Below, one piece after another: positions 54,359 to 62,356 of a stretch of DNA of 64,000 bases. The notes under the pieces were generated by a model. It was not told the origin of the DNA and did not search any database. It was given only the letters and a program-made list of their open reading frames with translations. The position numbers were made by a program, and so were the translations under genes. Source of the stretch: Hwanghaeella grinnelliae (lineage in GTDB: Bacteria; Pseudomonadota; Alphaproteobacteria; UBA8366; Aestuariispiraceae); the NCBI RefSeq assembly GCF_004005845.1, contig NZ_SADE01000002.1, forward strand, positions 186,421 to 250,420, given 5' to 3'. How positions within the stretch are numbered: the first letter of the stretch is position 1; every line of letters starts with the position of its first letter.

Positions 54359-55321
54359 TCACGTCTTCCCGTAATCGCTGCCTTGCAGCCAGGCGTGATA
54401 TTGGCGGATGCCGTCGCGGATATCGGCGAAGGCGGGGTCGAAACCCAGTTCCGCCTTGGCGCGGGTCGTGTCCAGCGGCGCGCCCCGGGGCACCGCCTTG
54501 CCCGGGCCGAGCGTGACGCCGGGTTTGGTTCCCAGATGATCCGCCACGAAATCGACCACATCGCCCAATCGCACGGCAACGCCGCTGGTGATGTTGTAAA
54601 TCCGGCTTTCGGTGGGCAGCGCACGATAGGCCTTCACGATGCCCTGGGCCGTGTCGAAGACATGGGTGAAATCCAGCAATTGGTCGGCCCCGCTGTCATT
54701 GCTCAGCCCCGTCACCCCGTCCAAGGGGCAGAATGCCCAGCGATAGATCGGGAACATGCCCTCGGGCCGCCGACCCGGGCCATAGACGAAATAGACGCGG
54801 GTGCAGACCGTCTGCATCCCATAGGTGTCACCGTATTTCAGGACCAATTCCTCGCCCGCCAATTTCGACGCGCCGTAGAGATCGCTGGGGGTCGGGCAGT
54901 CGCTCTCCTTCATCGGCCCCTCGCGCGTGCCATAGACCGCGCCGGAAGAGATGAAGGTGAATTTCTTCACATCGTGGGTGCGCGCCGCTTCCAGCACATT
55001 GACCGTTCCCATGATGTTGAGTTCGAGGAAATGACGGGGCCGTTGCGTGAATGCCGGCACACCGGCAATGGACGCAATATGGATCACGCCGTCGATCCGG
55101 CCGGCGTATTTTTCAAACAAGGCATCCACCGTGCCCGCATCGGTCACGTCGCCCGCCTCCCGGCTGATCTTGGCGGCATGGGCCTTCAGCTCGTCGGTCG
55201 CCAAACGGTCGAAATCGGGCATATCGCGGTCGAAGGCGATGACCTCCTCGCCTTCCTCCAGCAGCTTTGTCGCCACCCACATCCCGATATGACCCAACGC
55301 CCCCGTTACCAAAACCGCCAT
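54359..55321 (-). CDS. NAD-dependent sugar epimerase/dehydratase (extended SDR)
   Basis: A 320-residue extended SDR. The nucleotide-binding motif is TGALGHIGMWVATKL, with catalytic Ser in FISSGAVYG and YxxxK in YGASKLAGEEL. It starts at ATG 55321 and ends 19 bases from the convergent fuconolactonase-type gene. Enzymes of this type convert NDP-sugars or dehydrogenate uronates and sugar acids; the neighbourhood makes the latter attractive. The substrate domain has no diagnostic motif I know. Confidence 0.92.
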   Translation of the reverse strand: MAVLVTGALGHIGMWVATKLLEEGEEVIAFDRDMPDFDRLATDELKAHAAKISREAGDVTDAGTVDALFEKYAGRIDGVIHIASIAGVPAFTQRPRHFLELNIMGTVNVLEAARTHDVKKFTFISSGAVYGTREGPMKESDCPTPSDLYGASKLAGEELVLKYGDTYGMQTVCTRVYFVYGPGRRPEGMFPIYRWAFCPLDGVTGLSNDSGADQLLDFTHVFDTAQGIVKAYRALPTESRIYNITSGVAVRLGDVVDFVADHLGTKPGVTLGPGKAVPRGAPLDTTRAKAELGFDPAFADIRDGIRQYHAWLQGSDYGKT

Positions 55322-55389
55322 TTTCGCCCCCTGCTAGTCGTTATTTCGGCAATGGTATGCGCGGCGGGAAGGAAAAGAAAAGGCCCGGA

Positions 55390-56109
55390 CTAGTCGGCCG
55401 CTTCCTCAATCGGGCGAACGTCCCGCGAACGGTTCGCCGCCCTCAGTTTTCGTCCGATATCCGACGCGAAGGCAGCATTGAGGGCGGACCGGACTTCGGA
55501 ATACTGTCCGTAAAGCTGCCGAAGCCGGCCGGTACCTATGCAAAAATATCTGCTGGGTTTGGTCGTCGTCACCGAAGCCGTCGCAGGATCGCCGGACAGG
55601 CACGTGACCTCACCGATCAGGCTGCCTTCACCGCACATCCCGACACGTCGGCCATCCAGGATCGCCTCGGCCTCCCCGCTCGCCAAATAGATCAACTCGG
55701 TAACCGGTTGGTCTTCAATCACAAGGTTCGTGCCGACCGGGGCATCAACCCAAACACCACTATCCAGCAGCCGGCGTGCAGTCTGCTTGGGCATAGAGGG
55801 AAATTTGCTTTCAATGAACGCGGTTTCTTCCGGCGTCAGTTTGACCCGGGACGCGATCCAGTAGAGGCGGCATATGCCGATAATGCTCAAGACAATCCAA
55901 AACACCTGGATCAGTGCCGAGGAAAGATTGAATTGTGCCGCAAGGCTGAACAACACACAGGACGAGGCCGCTAAATTGAGCAATGAATATCGATAGGAAT
56001 GGCCTGCAATAAAGCCAAGCTGCAATGCCGCATAGGCCGTGACATACAGACCGACCCCGACAAGCCCGACGGCCGAGAATAGATTGGCCGAAAAAAGATC
56101 AACATCCAC
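55390..56109 (-). CDS. Membrane protein with cyclic-nucleotide-binding domain
   Basis: A 239-residue protein with three N-terminal hydrophobic segments (about residues 10-32, 42-58 and 64-84; for example VGLVGVGLYVTAYAALQLG) of the CBU_0592 type, followed by a cNMP-binding jelly-roll domain (residues about 112-210) with LIYLASGEAEAILDGRRVG and GEGSLIGEVTCLSG. The Arg that normally contacts the cyclic phosphate (RTA) is not seen after GEVTCLSGDPATASV, so nucleotide binding is doubtful. The start is GTG 56109, with AAAGGA eight bases upstream. Three 11-bp repeats lie just in front of it. Confidence 0.83.
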   Translation of the reverse strand: MDVDLFSANLFSAVGLVGVGLYVTAYAALQLGFIAGHSYRYSLLNLAASSCVLFSLAAQFNLSSALIQVFWIVLSIIGICRLYWIASRVKLTPEETAFIESKFPSMPKQTARRLLDSGVWVDAPVGTNLVIEDQPVTELIYLASGEAEAILDGRRVGMCGEGSLIGEVTCLSGDPATASVTTTKPSRYFCIGTGRLRQLYGQYSEVRSALNAAFASDIGRKLRAANRSRDVRPIEEAAD

Positions 56110-56118
56110 GGCGTACGT

Positions 56119-56151
56119 CCTTTATATGGCCTTTAAATGGCCTTTATATGG
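56119..56151. repeat. Three tandem 11-bp repeats before the cNMP-binding gene
   Basis: The unit CCTTTATATGG occurs at 56119-56129 and 56141-56151, with CCTTTAAATGG at 56130-56140. Read on the minus strand each copy gives CCATATAAAGG, so each holds an AAAGG Shine-Dalgarno-like core; the copy nearest the GTG start provides the ribosome site. An 11-bp period is close to one helical turn, so a protein-binding array is also possible. Confidence 0.85.
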
Positions 56152-56597
56152 CTGGCCGTAGCAGGGCCTACCGGAACGGTCCTGCGCCGCGCCCCGGCCG
56201 GCCGCCTTCAATCGTCATCCCCCCTCCCCGCCTTCTTCTGCGCGGTATTATGTTCCGTCAACCCTTGAATCGAAAAGCCCCGCCTTCCGACCCTGACAAA
56301 TCCGCCGATCGCAATGACCGGCATTGCCAAAGGTTTGGTAGTTATGTCCCTGCATCTCGGCTGGTGGCGCCTGTTTGAAAGCCGGGCAGCCTATCAATCG
56401 GCAATTTCGTATCGCCTAATGCAAATGTGATGTTAGATATGCTTTAGCCCCGCATTCGGCGCCGCAATTCAGTCGACCGTCGATCAAAACAGAACAAAGG
56501 TTTCCGTTTCTTGCTTTGGCAGCGTGTCTTAGACCTGAACGATGAGGGTGGCCGACGGCTTGGCGAAACGCGCGGTCGGGACCGGAAATCTTTCGAG
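56152..56597. other. Intergenic region between cNMP-binding gene and unknown gene
   Basis: About 450 bases between the repeat block and the start of the plus-strand unknown gene. It is less GC-rich than its surroundings in 56400-56500, where a plus-strand promoter for the unknown gene might lie. The frame of that gene is open from 56511, so part of this stretch could be coding if an earlier start is used. I see no RNA gene or hairpin with a U-run. Confidence 0.35.
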
Positions 56598-57503
56598 ATG
56601 GCTGAATTACCGGCCGAGGACGGCAAGCCGTCGGGGTGGACGAATATCAATGCCTATCGCCAGTTTCTCGCCAACGAAGACCGTGTCCTAGGGTTTGTCC
56701 ATCACGTCCGCGCGTTGTTTTATCCGGACTCCCATGCGCTGAGCCTTGATCAGGCGCGGGTACTCTCTTGCGGTATCACCTGCGTGCCGGAATATCTGCT
56801 CTACCGGCACCGGCTGGGATGGAATGACCGGCTTCCCGAGTTCATAGCGGCCGCCGTCAAATCGTTCGCGGGCATGAACAAGCTGCTGTATTGGTGCACG
56901 GCCCAAAATATCATGATGCAGAACAGTGCCTTGACCGCCAATCCGGACGTGCTGTTGGCGGCGGCGCGAACCAATGACCTTTTTTGGGATCACGACGAAC
57001 GCTGCCCTATCAGCCGCACCAAGTTCCTGGAGGTTGCCGATGTTTTTTGCGCGCCATCGGTCGCGCCGGAAGAGCCGCCGTTCGATCTGCATGGGCTTAA
57101 CGACTATGCGGTTGTTGCGGATCGTTATCTAAACTGTTCCATGGCGCGGTTCCATCTTGCCATGGCGCTTGTGGAAGCTTGCGAAGCCGATCCACAGGCA
57201 TTGTACGCCACCAACACAAAGGCAAAAATCCTCAATTATCTGGAGCATTTTTCGGATGAAAAAGCGACATCGCAGCTTCAGCGCAAGGATGCTCTAGACT
57301 TGGATATGCCTGAGCTGTGGCTCCGGGTTAACCGTCTTTGCCGAGCGGAGATGGAGCGCACCGAATGCGCGCTGAATGCAATGTTTCCCGAACAGCCCTG
57401 CGCGTTTGAGGGCGAGGAGATCGCCGACAATCTTGTCGAAACGCCATTCGACCGGCTTGCCGCCCTGGCGGAGCAAGACCCTCCGCAGCCGTCGACGAGA
57501 TAG
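56598..57503 (+). CDS. Protein of unknown function
   Basis: A 301-residue, apparently soluble protein with no signal peptide or membrane segment. Recognisable character: many His, Cys and aromatic residues (for example FVHHVRALFYPDSHALSL, CGITCVPEYLLYRH, MNKLLYWCTAQNIMMQ) and a mainly helical pattern. I do not recognise the family. ATG 56598 (MAELPAEDGK) is the start I prefer; an open frame to 56511 gives an Arg-rich extension that looks non-coding. It converges on the first VPxPA-CTERM gene with a shared terminator between. Codon use is less GC-biased than that of the metabolic genes. Confidence 0.65.
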   Translation: MAELPAEDGKPSGWTNINAYRQFLANEDRVLGFVHHVRALFYPDSHALSLDQARVLSCGITCVPEYLLYRHRLGWNDRLPEFIAAAVKSFAGMNKLLYWCTAQNIMMQNSALTANPDVLLAAARTNDLFWDHDERCPISRTKFLEVADVFCAPSVAPEEPPFDLHGLNDYAVVADRYLNCSMARFHLAMALVEACEADPQALYATNTKAKILNYLEHFSDEKATSQLQRKDALDLDMPELWLRVNRLCRAEMERTECALNAMFPEQPCAFEGEEIADNLVETPFDRLAALAEQDPPQPSTR

Positions 57504-57581
57504 CATCGCTTGTAGAAGCAAGCCCGTTGGGCGGGGCGATACGGGCGGAACAGAGAGGTGGCCGCGCGATAGAGTGGACAA

Positions 57582-57609
57582 GAAAAGGCCCGCCGAAGCG
57601 GGCCTTTTC
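57582..57609. terminator. Bidirectional hairpin terminator
   Basis: GAAAAGGCCCGC and GCGGGCCTTTTC (57582-57593 and 57598-57609) form a 12-bp stem with tetraloop CGAA. The A-run and T-run lie in the stem ends, so it can terminate both the unknown gene from the left and the VPxPA-CTERM gene from the right. Its sequence is nearly the same as the terminators at 58662-58681 and 62558-62585. Confidence 0.88.
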
Positions 57610-57633
57610 GAAAAGATCGTTCAATAAGCGCGG

Positions 57634-58476
57634 TCAGGCGGATTGGCTGCGCCGACGGCGGATCAAGAACAGCCCGCCAAACGCACCGAACAACAGCGGC
57701 AAAGCGGCCGGGACGGGAACAGCAGAAATATCACCCGCGATGCCGGACAGGTACCAGCCCGACTCACCCTCCCCTTCGGAGACGGTCGCCACCAGCGCGA
57801 ATTGTTCGCCCACAAAGGCGGTGTCGAAGACAACGAAATCATCAGACGCAAGGTCGCCACTGCCCAAGAGCGCGCCAAAGGCGACGCCATCGAAGGCATA
57901 GAGTTCCCAGCCCCCGCAGGTGTTGCCTGAACTATCGCATCCATGATGATCGCCGCCGGCAAAGTCGAAACCGGCCAAGCTTACGGTCTGGTTGAATGAC
58001 AGGGACAAGAACTGATTGAAGCCGACGCCTGAATTCACCTGCTCTTCAGTGGAGCTGTCGTCGTGTTCGACACCAATTCCGTGATGGTGTCGTCCACCCC
58101 AGATATCTTCAACAATATCGACCCCGGTCAAAAGGGAGGTTGAATTGGTTTGTTGGTCGGTCAACAGAACCCCGCCGGTCACGGTCAGACCCGTACCCAC
58201 CGCCGCTGAATTATCGGCCCGGATCGCTTCACCAAAAGTGAAGCTCGTTCCGCGGATATCGCCGCTCGTCGGACTGGACCCATTGGGGAAATGGCGGTTC
58301 TGGTAACTTCCGCCGGAGAAGTTCTTGTCGCCATTAAAGTTGTAAAACCAGCTTCCAGCCACGCCGGGATCATTTACAAACCCGGAATTCAGGCCACCGA
58401 TCGTTGCGGCACCCGCCGCATTCGCAAACAGCGCCACGCCTGCCGCAACAACAGCGCCTCTTAATAAAGACCGCAT
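57634..58476 (-). CDS. VPxPA-CTERM exported protein with His/Asp-rich loop
   Basis: A 280-residue exported protein. The signal peptide covers residues 1-24 (LLRGAVVAAGVALFANAAGA). The C-terminus has the sorting signal VPVPAALPLL, a hydrophobic stretch and RRRRSQSA. The middle resembles other PEP-CTERM proteins of unknown function. Two loops look metal-binding: HHHGIGVEHDD (130-140) and DHHGCDSSGNTC (176-187), whose C180 and C187 could form a disulfide. It starts at ATG 58476 after GGGAGA. Sorting would require an exosortase/archaeosortase-type enzyme elsewhere. A TTGACA box at 58544-58539 may be its -35. Confidence 0.85.
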   Translation of the reverse strand: MRSLLRGAVVAAGVALFANAAGAATIGGLNSGFVNDPGVAGSWFYNFNGDKNFSGGSYQNRHFPNGSSPTSGDIRGTSFTFGEAIRADNSAAVGTGLTVTGGVLLTDQQTNSTSLLTGVDIVEDIWGGRHHHGIGVEHDDSSTEEQVNSGVGFNQFLSLSFNQTVSLAGFDFAGGDHHGCDSSGNTCGGWELYAFDGVAFGALLGSGDLASDDFVVFDTAFVGEQFALVATVSEGEGESGWYLSGIAGDISAVPVPAALPLLFGAFGGLFLIRRRRSQSA

Positions 58477-58649
58477 TTCAATTCTCCCCGGCTGCAAATT
58501 GCTATTTGCTTATAAATAGCTCAACTCTGAACACACCGTGTCAACGCGCCTCCGTAAATGCAGCGACATTGTTGACAGCGGTTATGAATTACAATGGCCT
58601 CATCTATGTCCTTTTTGCGTCGATCTACATCACGGTCGAATGCCGATCC

Positions 58650-58681
58650 CTGAAAAAGAAAAGGCCCGCCGAAGCGGACCT
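58650..58681 (-). terminator. Terminator of the second VPxPA-CTERM gene
   Basis: AGGCCCGC (58662-58669) and GCGGACCT (58674-58681) pair with one mismatch around loop CGAA. On the minus strand the stem is followed by TTTCTTTTTC. It ends 43 bases past the stop at 58724. The sequence is a degraded copy of the hairpin at 57582-57609. Confidence 0.75.
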
Positions 58682-58723
58682 CTCCTGCATGTTTGGCAGT
58701 CTGGCTATTTGGCAGGCTGGCTA

Positions 58724-59416
58724 TCAAGCTGCGAAACGACGGCGTCCGAGCATGAAAAGCGCCCCAATCCCCGAGATCAACAAAGGCAGGGCCGCCGGCA
58801 CCGGCACAACGGTAAGGGGGGGCTCTCCCTGACCCGGATCTCCATCATCGATCAAGATCTGAGTAACCTCCGTGATCGTGCCCAAGCCCAGCAAAGCGCT
58901 CCCATTCTCGTTGCCGGCAATGATCGCGGACTGGACGCCAATCCCCAAGGTCAGCAACCCGAACTGCAAACCGAACTTACCGCCGACAAACAGTGCAAGG
59001 GGGTTTTCGACATACTCGGCCAGATTCAGGGTTTCCAAAATATTGAGCGTCACATCGGAAATGTTGTCCGATGATATTGGGTTCGATTCGGTCGCAACGG
59101 CGAAATCCGGCGCATCCAAAGAAATGATGTAGTCGGTTGCAAGCGAGTCGACGAATGTTTCACCACCGATGGAAAAACCCTGGGAAACGACTGCGAGCGG
59201 GATATCGCCATCAAGACGAGTTGGATCGGGATCCACAGCGTCATAGTCTATCGTGAAAAAGTACGTTCCCTGCTGACCGCCGAATGCAGCGAAATCTCCG
59301 GACGCGATGTCTGCCGTGAACTCTCCCGAGTAGCGCAAAGTGACTGCGCCGGCCTCAGAAACCGAAAACAATGCAACGCACGCCGTGAATACGGCGAGTA
59401 AATTTCTCCCCAACAT
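58724..59416 (-). CDS. VPxPA-CTERM exported protein, paralogue A
   Basis: A 230-residue exported protein. Residues 1-24 form the signal peptide (NLLAVFTACVALFSVSEAGA). The mature start VTLRYSGEFTADIASGDFAAF and later FTIDYDAVDPDP match the paralogue at 62611-63300 (ITLRYSGDFTVD and YDIDFDNPDPDP). The C-terminus is VPVPAALPLLISGIGALFMLGRRRFAA, the sorting signal with membrane helix and basic tail. The start is ATG 59416, with GGGGG six bases upstream. A role on the cell surface or in an extracellular matrix is inferred from the family only. Confidence 0.87.
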   Translation of the reverse strand: MLGRNLLAVFTACVALFSVSEAGAVTLRYSGEFTADIASGDFAAFGGQQGTYFFTIDYDAVDPDPTRLDGDIPLAVVSQGFSIGGETFVDSLATDYIISLDAPDFAVATESNPISSDNISDVTLNILETLNLAEYVENPLALFVGGKFGLQFGLLTLGIGVQSAIIAGNENGSALLGLGTITEVTQILIDDGDPGQGEPPLTVVPVPAALPLLISGIGALFMLGRRRFAA

Positions 59417-59779
59417 CAGTACCCCCGAAAGTAAAACCAAAAACTTGTAGTGACTTGTTGCAGTCGGCCGTCAATTACATTGCAGAAAATGAGTTGTACA
59501 GTGTTCACTCAGCTTTTTTGAACAGCTGTTTACATCTTGACCGAATGCGACACCGTCCGGTTTGTGAGATAATTATTTTATAATGCCAGACTTATGGAAA
59601 TAAGGCGGGCGCGGGAAATTGGAAGACCCGCCGAGGCGGGCTTTTCCGGCCGTATTGGCCGCCGGGGCGGCGCGCACGCCCACACCTTTAAGGAAGACGG
59701 AGTTGAACGCGCTGCATCGCCCGGTTGGGTAACGAACCGCCTACCGCCTCCAAACCGCAAAAGCCCTGCGGTGCGTTTG
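59417..59779. other. AT-rich gap between two VPxPA-CTERM genes
   Basis: About 360 bases. It holds the promoter of the minus-strand gene starting at 59416, in a stretch of lower GC near 59440-59580, and a short hairpin at 59627-59640 behind the next gene. No protein-coding frame in it has a family resemblance. The AT-rich part continues the pattern seen before each gene of this cluster. Confidence 0.45.
59627..59640. terminator. Short hairpin, probable terminator for the large CTERM gene
   Basis: CCCGCC (59627-59632) pairs with GGCGGG (59635-59640). A T-run (CTTTTCC) follows on the plus strand; the minus strand has only TCTTCC. It lies about 140 bases past the stop at 59780, so its use as a minus-strand terminator is uncertain. 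Confidence 0.5.
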
Positions 59780-61822
59780 TCAGGCCGCGGCCTTTCGGCC
59801 GAAGCGACGTACCGCGACGAGAATGAACAAGCCGGCCGCTGCCAGGGGAAGCCCGGCGGGGATCGGCACCTGTGAGACGGTTTCCGTGGCCGACAGGCGC
59901 AGGGCTTGTTCGCCGCCGGACAGTGCGAAGATCGAGGTCTCCCACTTCAACCCGTCGGCGAGTTCGGCGTCCGTGAAGTCGAATATGAAATCCAGAATGT
60001 TGATCGACCCGAAACTGTTGGCGACGATCAGATCGAAAAAGACCCCGGCACCGGCCTCGAACCCACCGAAATAATCGACATCGAAGATCGTACCAGCGGC
60101 GAGCGTCGCCGCCCCGGTCACGGCGATTTGGTCATAATCGATACCGGCGGCCGTGCCGCCCAGTTCGAATTCCAGCGACGTGCCGCCGAGGATGTCCAAG
60201 TCACCGGCAACGCTGAGCAGGCCCGGCGAATTGCCCGCCGCGATCGTCGCCCCGCTAACCGAAACATTGCCTTCCAACAAACCGCTACCGCCGAGCGTTC
60301 CGCCTTCGATGGCGATTTGCTGCTGCGACAAGGTGCCGTCAACTGTCAGTCTGCCGGCTGTTTGTGTATAGGTGCCGGTACCGTTGAACACCGACCCATT
60401 TGCAATTTGGACAGCCCCAGAATTTGCAAACGCTCCATCATTGGTGATCGTACCGTTGTTGATAAAACTCGCTTCCTTGTTTTCCGACGCGCCTTTGACG
60501 GTCAGGTTACCGTTGTTGGTCATCGTCTGGGCTACTGGCTGACCTCTCCTCACGCTATTGACTATTTCCAGACCGTCTTCGAACGTTAGAGTCTCGCCGT
60601 CGTTGCCGGCGGCCACAGTCGTATCAGGACCGGAAAAAGTAACCTTGTTCCGGACGACCCCACTACCGCCGATGGTAGAATCCCGAACGACAATGCCTTC
60701 GTCAGCAGACAGCGTTCCGTCGACCGTCAGGTTTGATTCCTTAAGAGCAAGAAACTTCGTTCCGGCTTCAAAGACCGATCCGGCTAACAGATGGACCGTT
60801 CCAAGAATACTGCTAAATCTACCATCTAGCCGAACGGTCCCCTCGTTGATGAAATTGCCATCATCCGTCGAGCTAAAATCACCTTCAATGACGACCGAAT
60901 TGGACTGGTTTATAAAGTGACTACGGCTCGTTTCTATTGACCCTTTTATGGTCAGAGGACCGTCCGTTAAAATGACCGATTCTAGGTCGTCAGTGTCACG
61001 TACTATGATATCTCTCGCAACTGTTCCACTACCACCGAACGTGCCTCCAAAAAATTCGAAAGATCTGGCGAATCCTTCTTGCAATGACATGGTGCCGTCA
61101 AAGGTCGTCGTGCCTGAAAATTGAGTGTAACCACCGCTACCGGTGAGCACCGAGCCAGCTTCCAGAACCATGTCACCTTTGTTGCGGAGGATAAAGTTGT
61201 TGGTGAAAATACCAGGGCCCTGACCTTCATTACCCTTATTGACGAATAGTCCGAGGTTTTCGAAGATGGAAACATTCTCAATTATGCCTGAATTGAGGAA
61301 CACCCCGCCGCTTTCGACGGTGAACGTGTTGTGGGTCACCCCTGTCTTTTCGTTGGTGACCAACCCTCTATTCTCGAATTGGCCGGCTTGAACAAACGTC
61401 CCACGATTGATGACTGTGCCCTTGTTCTGGACGTTGGTGAAAATGGAACCATTTTGCGTGAAATGATCTTCATTGATCAAAGTGCCTTCATTGTTGAAGG
61501 GCACAGAACTTTCAACAGGTGCTGTCGCCGTCGCCGTGGCGCCTTCCGCAATTGTGGACTCTTCACCGGTTAGTTCGACCGGTAGAGTCTCAAAAAGTTC
61601 ACAACCCGCTTCCGTAGGAAGCAAACAAAACTGGTTGATGTTTACAGCTTCACCGGTGCCCACATTCAGATTAAGCGGAACCGCCATCGCGCCTGTCGAC
61701 GCAACGGCCATCGATGCGCCGGCGAGCGCAACGCCCAGCGAGATGGTTCGAATGGTTCCTACGATTTCGGCGCGCAGGGTCGTGCGCAGATTGCGGTCAG
61801 GCAGCATCTTGATTTTCCCCAT
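59780..61822 (-). CDS. Large beta-helical VPxPA-CTERM surface protein
   Basis: A 680-residue exported protein. The signal region is long (about residues 20-48, ISLGVALAGASMAVASTGAMA). Two blocks (about 105-250 and 425-510) are rows of Asn/Gly/Thr repeats such as NNEGTLINEDHF, NKGTVINRGTFV and NNGTITNDGAFANSG, which suggest a right-handed beta-helix like those of autotransporters. A later segment (LDILGGTSLEFELGGTA, VDYFGGFEAGAGVFFDLI) matches autotransporter-associated repeats of PEP-CTERM proteins. The C-terminus is VPIPAGLPLAAAGLFIL with tail RRFGRKAAA. No beta-barrel domain is present, so it is not a classical autotransporter. The start is ATG 61822 or 61807. Confidence 0.85.
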   Translation of the reverse strand: MGKIKMLPDRNLRTTLRAEIVGTIRTISLGVALAGASMAVASTGAMAVPLNLNVGTGEAVNINQFCLLPTEAGCELFETLPVELTGEESTIAEGATATATAPVESSVPFNNEGTLINEDHFTQNGSIFTNVQNKGTVINRGTFVQAGQFENRGLVTNEKTGVTHNTFTVESGGVFLNSGIIENVSIFENLGLFVNKGNEGQGPGIFTNNFILRNKGDMVLEAGSVLTGSGGYTQFSGTTTFDGTMSLQEGFARSFEFFGGTFGGSGTVARDIIVRDTDDLESVILTDGPLTIKGSIETSRSHFINQSNSVVIEGDFSSTDDGNFINEGTVRLDGRFSSILGTVHLLAGSVFEAGTKFLALKESNLTVDGTLSADEGIVVRDSTIGGSGVVRNKVTFSGPDTTVAAGNDGETLTFEDGLEIVNSVRRGQPVAQTMTNNGNLTVKGASENKEASFINNGTITNDGAFANSGAVQIANGSVFNGTGTYTQTAGRLTVDGTLSQQQIAIEGGTLGGSGLLEGNVSVSGATIAAGNSPGLLSVAGDLDILGGTSLEFELGGTAAGIDYDQIAVTGAATLAAGTIFDVDYFGGFEAGAGVFFDLIVANSFGSINILDFIFDFTDAELADGLKWETSIFALSGGEQALRLSATETVSQVPIPAGLPLAAAGLFILVAVRRFGRKAAA

Positions 61823-61909
61823 TTATAGGCTGTTGCAATGCAAAACAAACATGCCCAAGGAGAAAATGACCCGGTCAATCCGCTTACGGATTTGTCCCAA
61901 CCGACCTAG

Positions 61910-61938
61910 ATTCTACACAAACATATAAATTCTGTTCA
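61910..61938 (-). promoter_or_regulatory. Candidate promoter of the large CTERM gene
   Basis: On the minus strand TGAACA (61938-61933) and TAGAAT (61915-61910) are 17 bp apart, in an AT-rich island 88 bases upstream of the start. The match to sigma-70 consensus is moderate. It is followed upstream by an inverted repeat at 61954-61977. Confidence 0.4.
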
Positions 61939-61953
61939 CACTTCGTTGACACT

Positions 61954-61977
61954 TGATTGTTGGTTTATTAACAATCA
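61954..61977. promoter_or_regulatory. Inverted repeat in the AT-rich island
   Basis: TGATTGTT (61954-61961) and AACAATCA (61970-61977) are perfect inverted copies separated by eight bases. The dyad lies just upstream of the candidate promoter of the large CTERM gene, where an activator or repressor site would be expected. No family can be named. Confidence 0.4.
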
Positions 61978-62346
61978 GTTAGCCAACTTTATTAGTTTAT
62001 CATGTATTTCTGAAATTTGGCAATAGCGTACCGGTCGGATCGCGTGGTAAGCGCGTTTGAGCCAAAGACATTAAACGCGCGATCATACCTCAGTCCATGG
62101 CCACACGTGACGGTAAAGGCGTCAAAGACGAATGGGCTCGCAGGCCCCGGCCACCCGACCTATGCGAAGAAAGCCAAGGCCGCAGATGCCGCCGCCACCC
62201 GTCTCAATGGAAAGAAAAGATGGTGCCCCCAGAGGGGCAAAGTTTGAACGCGCCAGAGTTCACAAGGCCGAATGGCCGCCCGAGCTTATGCGAGGAAAGC
62301 CAAGGCCGCGGATGCGGCCGCCCGGCGATTGAGGGTTATGAAAAGA
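61978..62346. other. Gap upstream of the large CTERM gene, with a duplicated tRNA flank
   Basis: The left part is AT-rich and without features; from about 62140 to the tRNA it is made of two related copies of a GC-rich unit, described as a repeat. Open frames here translate the repeat and the antisense of the tRNA (RWCPRGDSNS-like), so they are not genes. Confidence 0.5.
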
Positions 62347-62356
62347 TGGTGCCCCC
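62161..62356. repeat. Two copies of a 70-bp unit, 126 bp apart, ending in tRNA-Leu
   Basis: Copy 1 (62161-62230) and copy 2 (62287-62356) both begin TATGCGA(A/G)GAAAGCCAAG, diverge in the middle and both end GAAAAGATGGTGCCCCC or nearly so. Copy 2 ends inside tRNA-Leu (its CCA and acceptor strand), so copy 1 carries a remnant of the tRNA 3' end. The period is 126 bp. Similarity extends some way upstream of each copy. Confidence 0.8.

Noticed and set aside
56119-56151. A CRISPR-like array at the 11-bp repeats
   Set aside because: Units are contiguous without spacers and far too short for CRISPR repeats.
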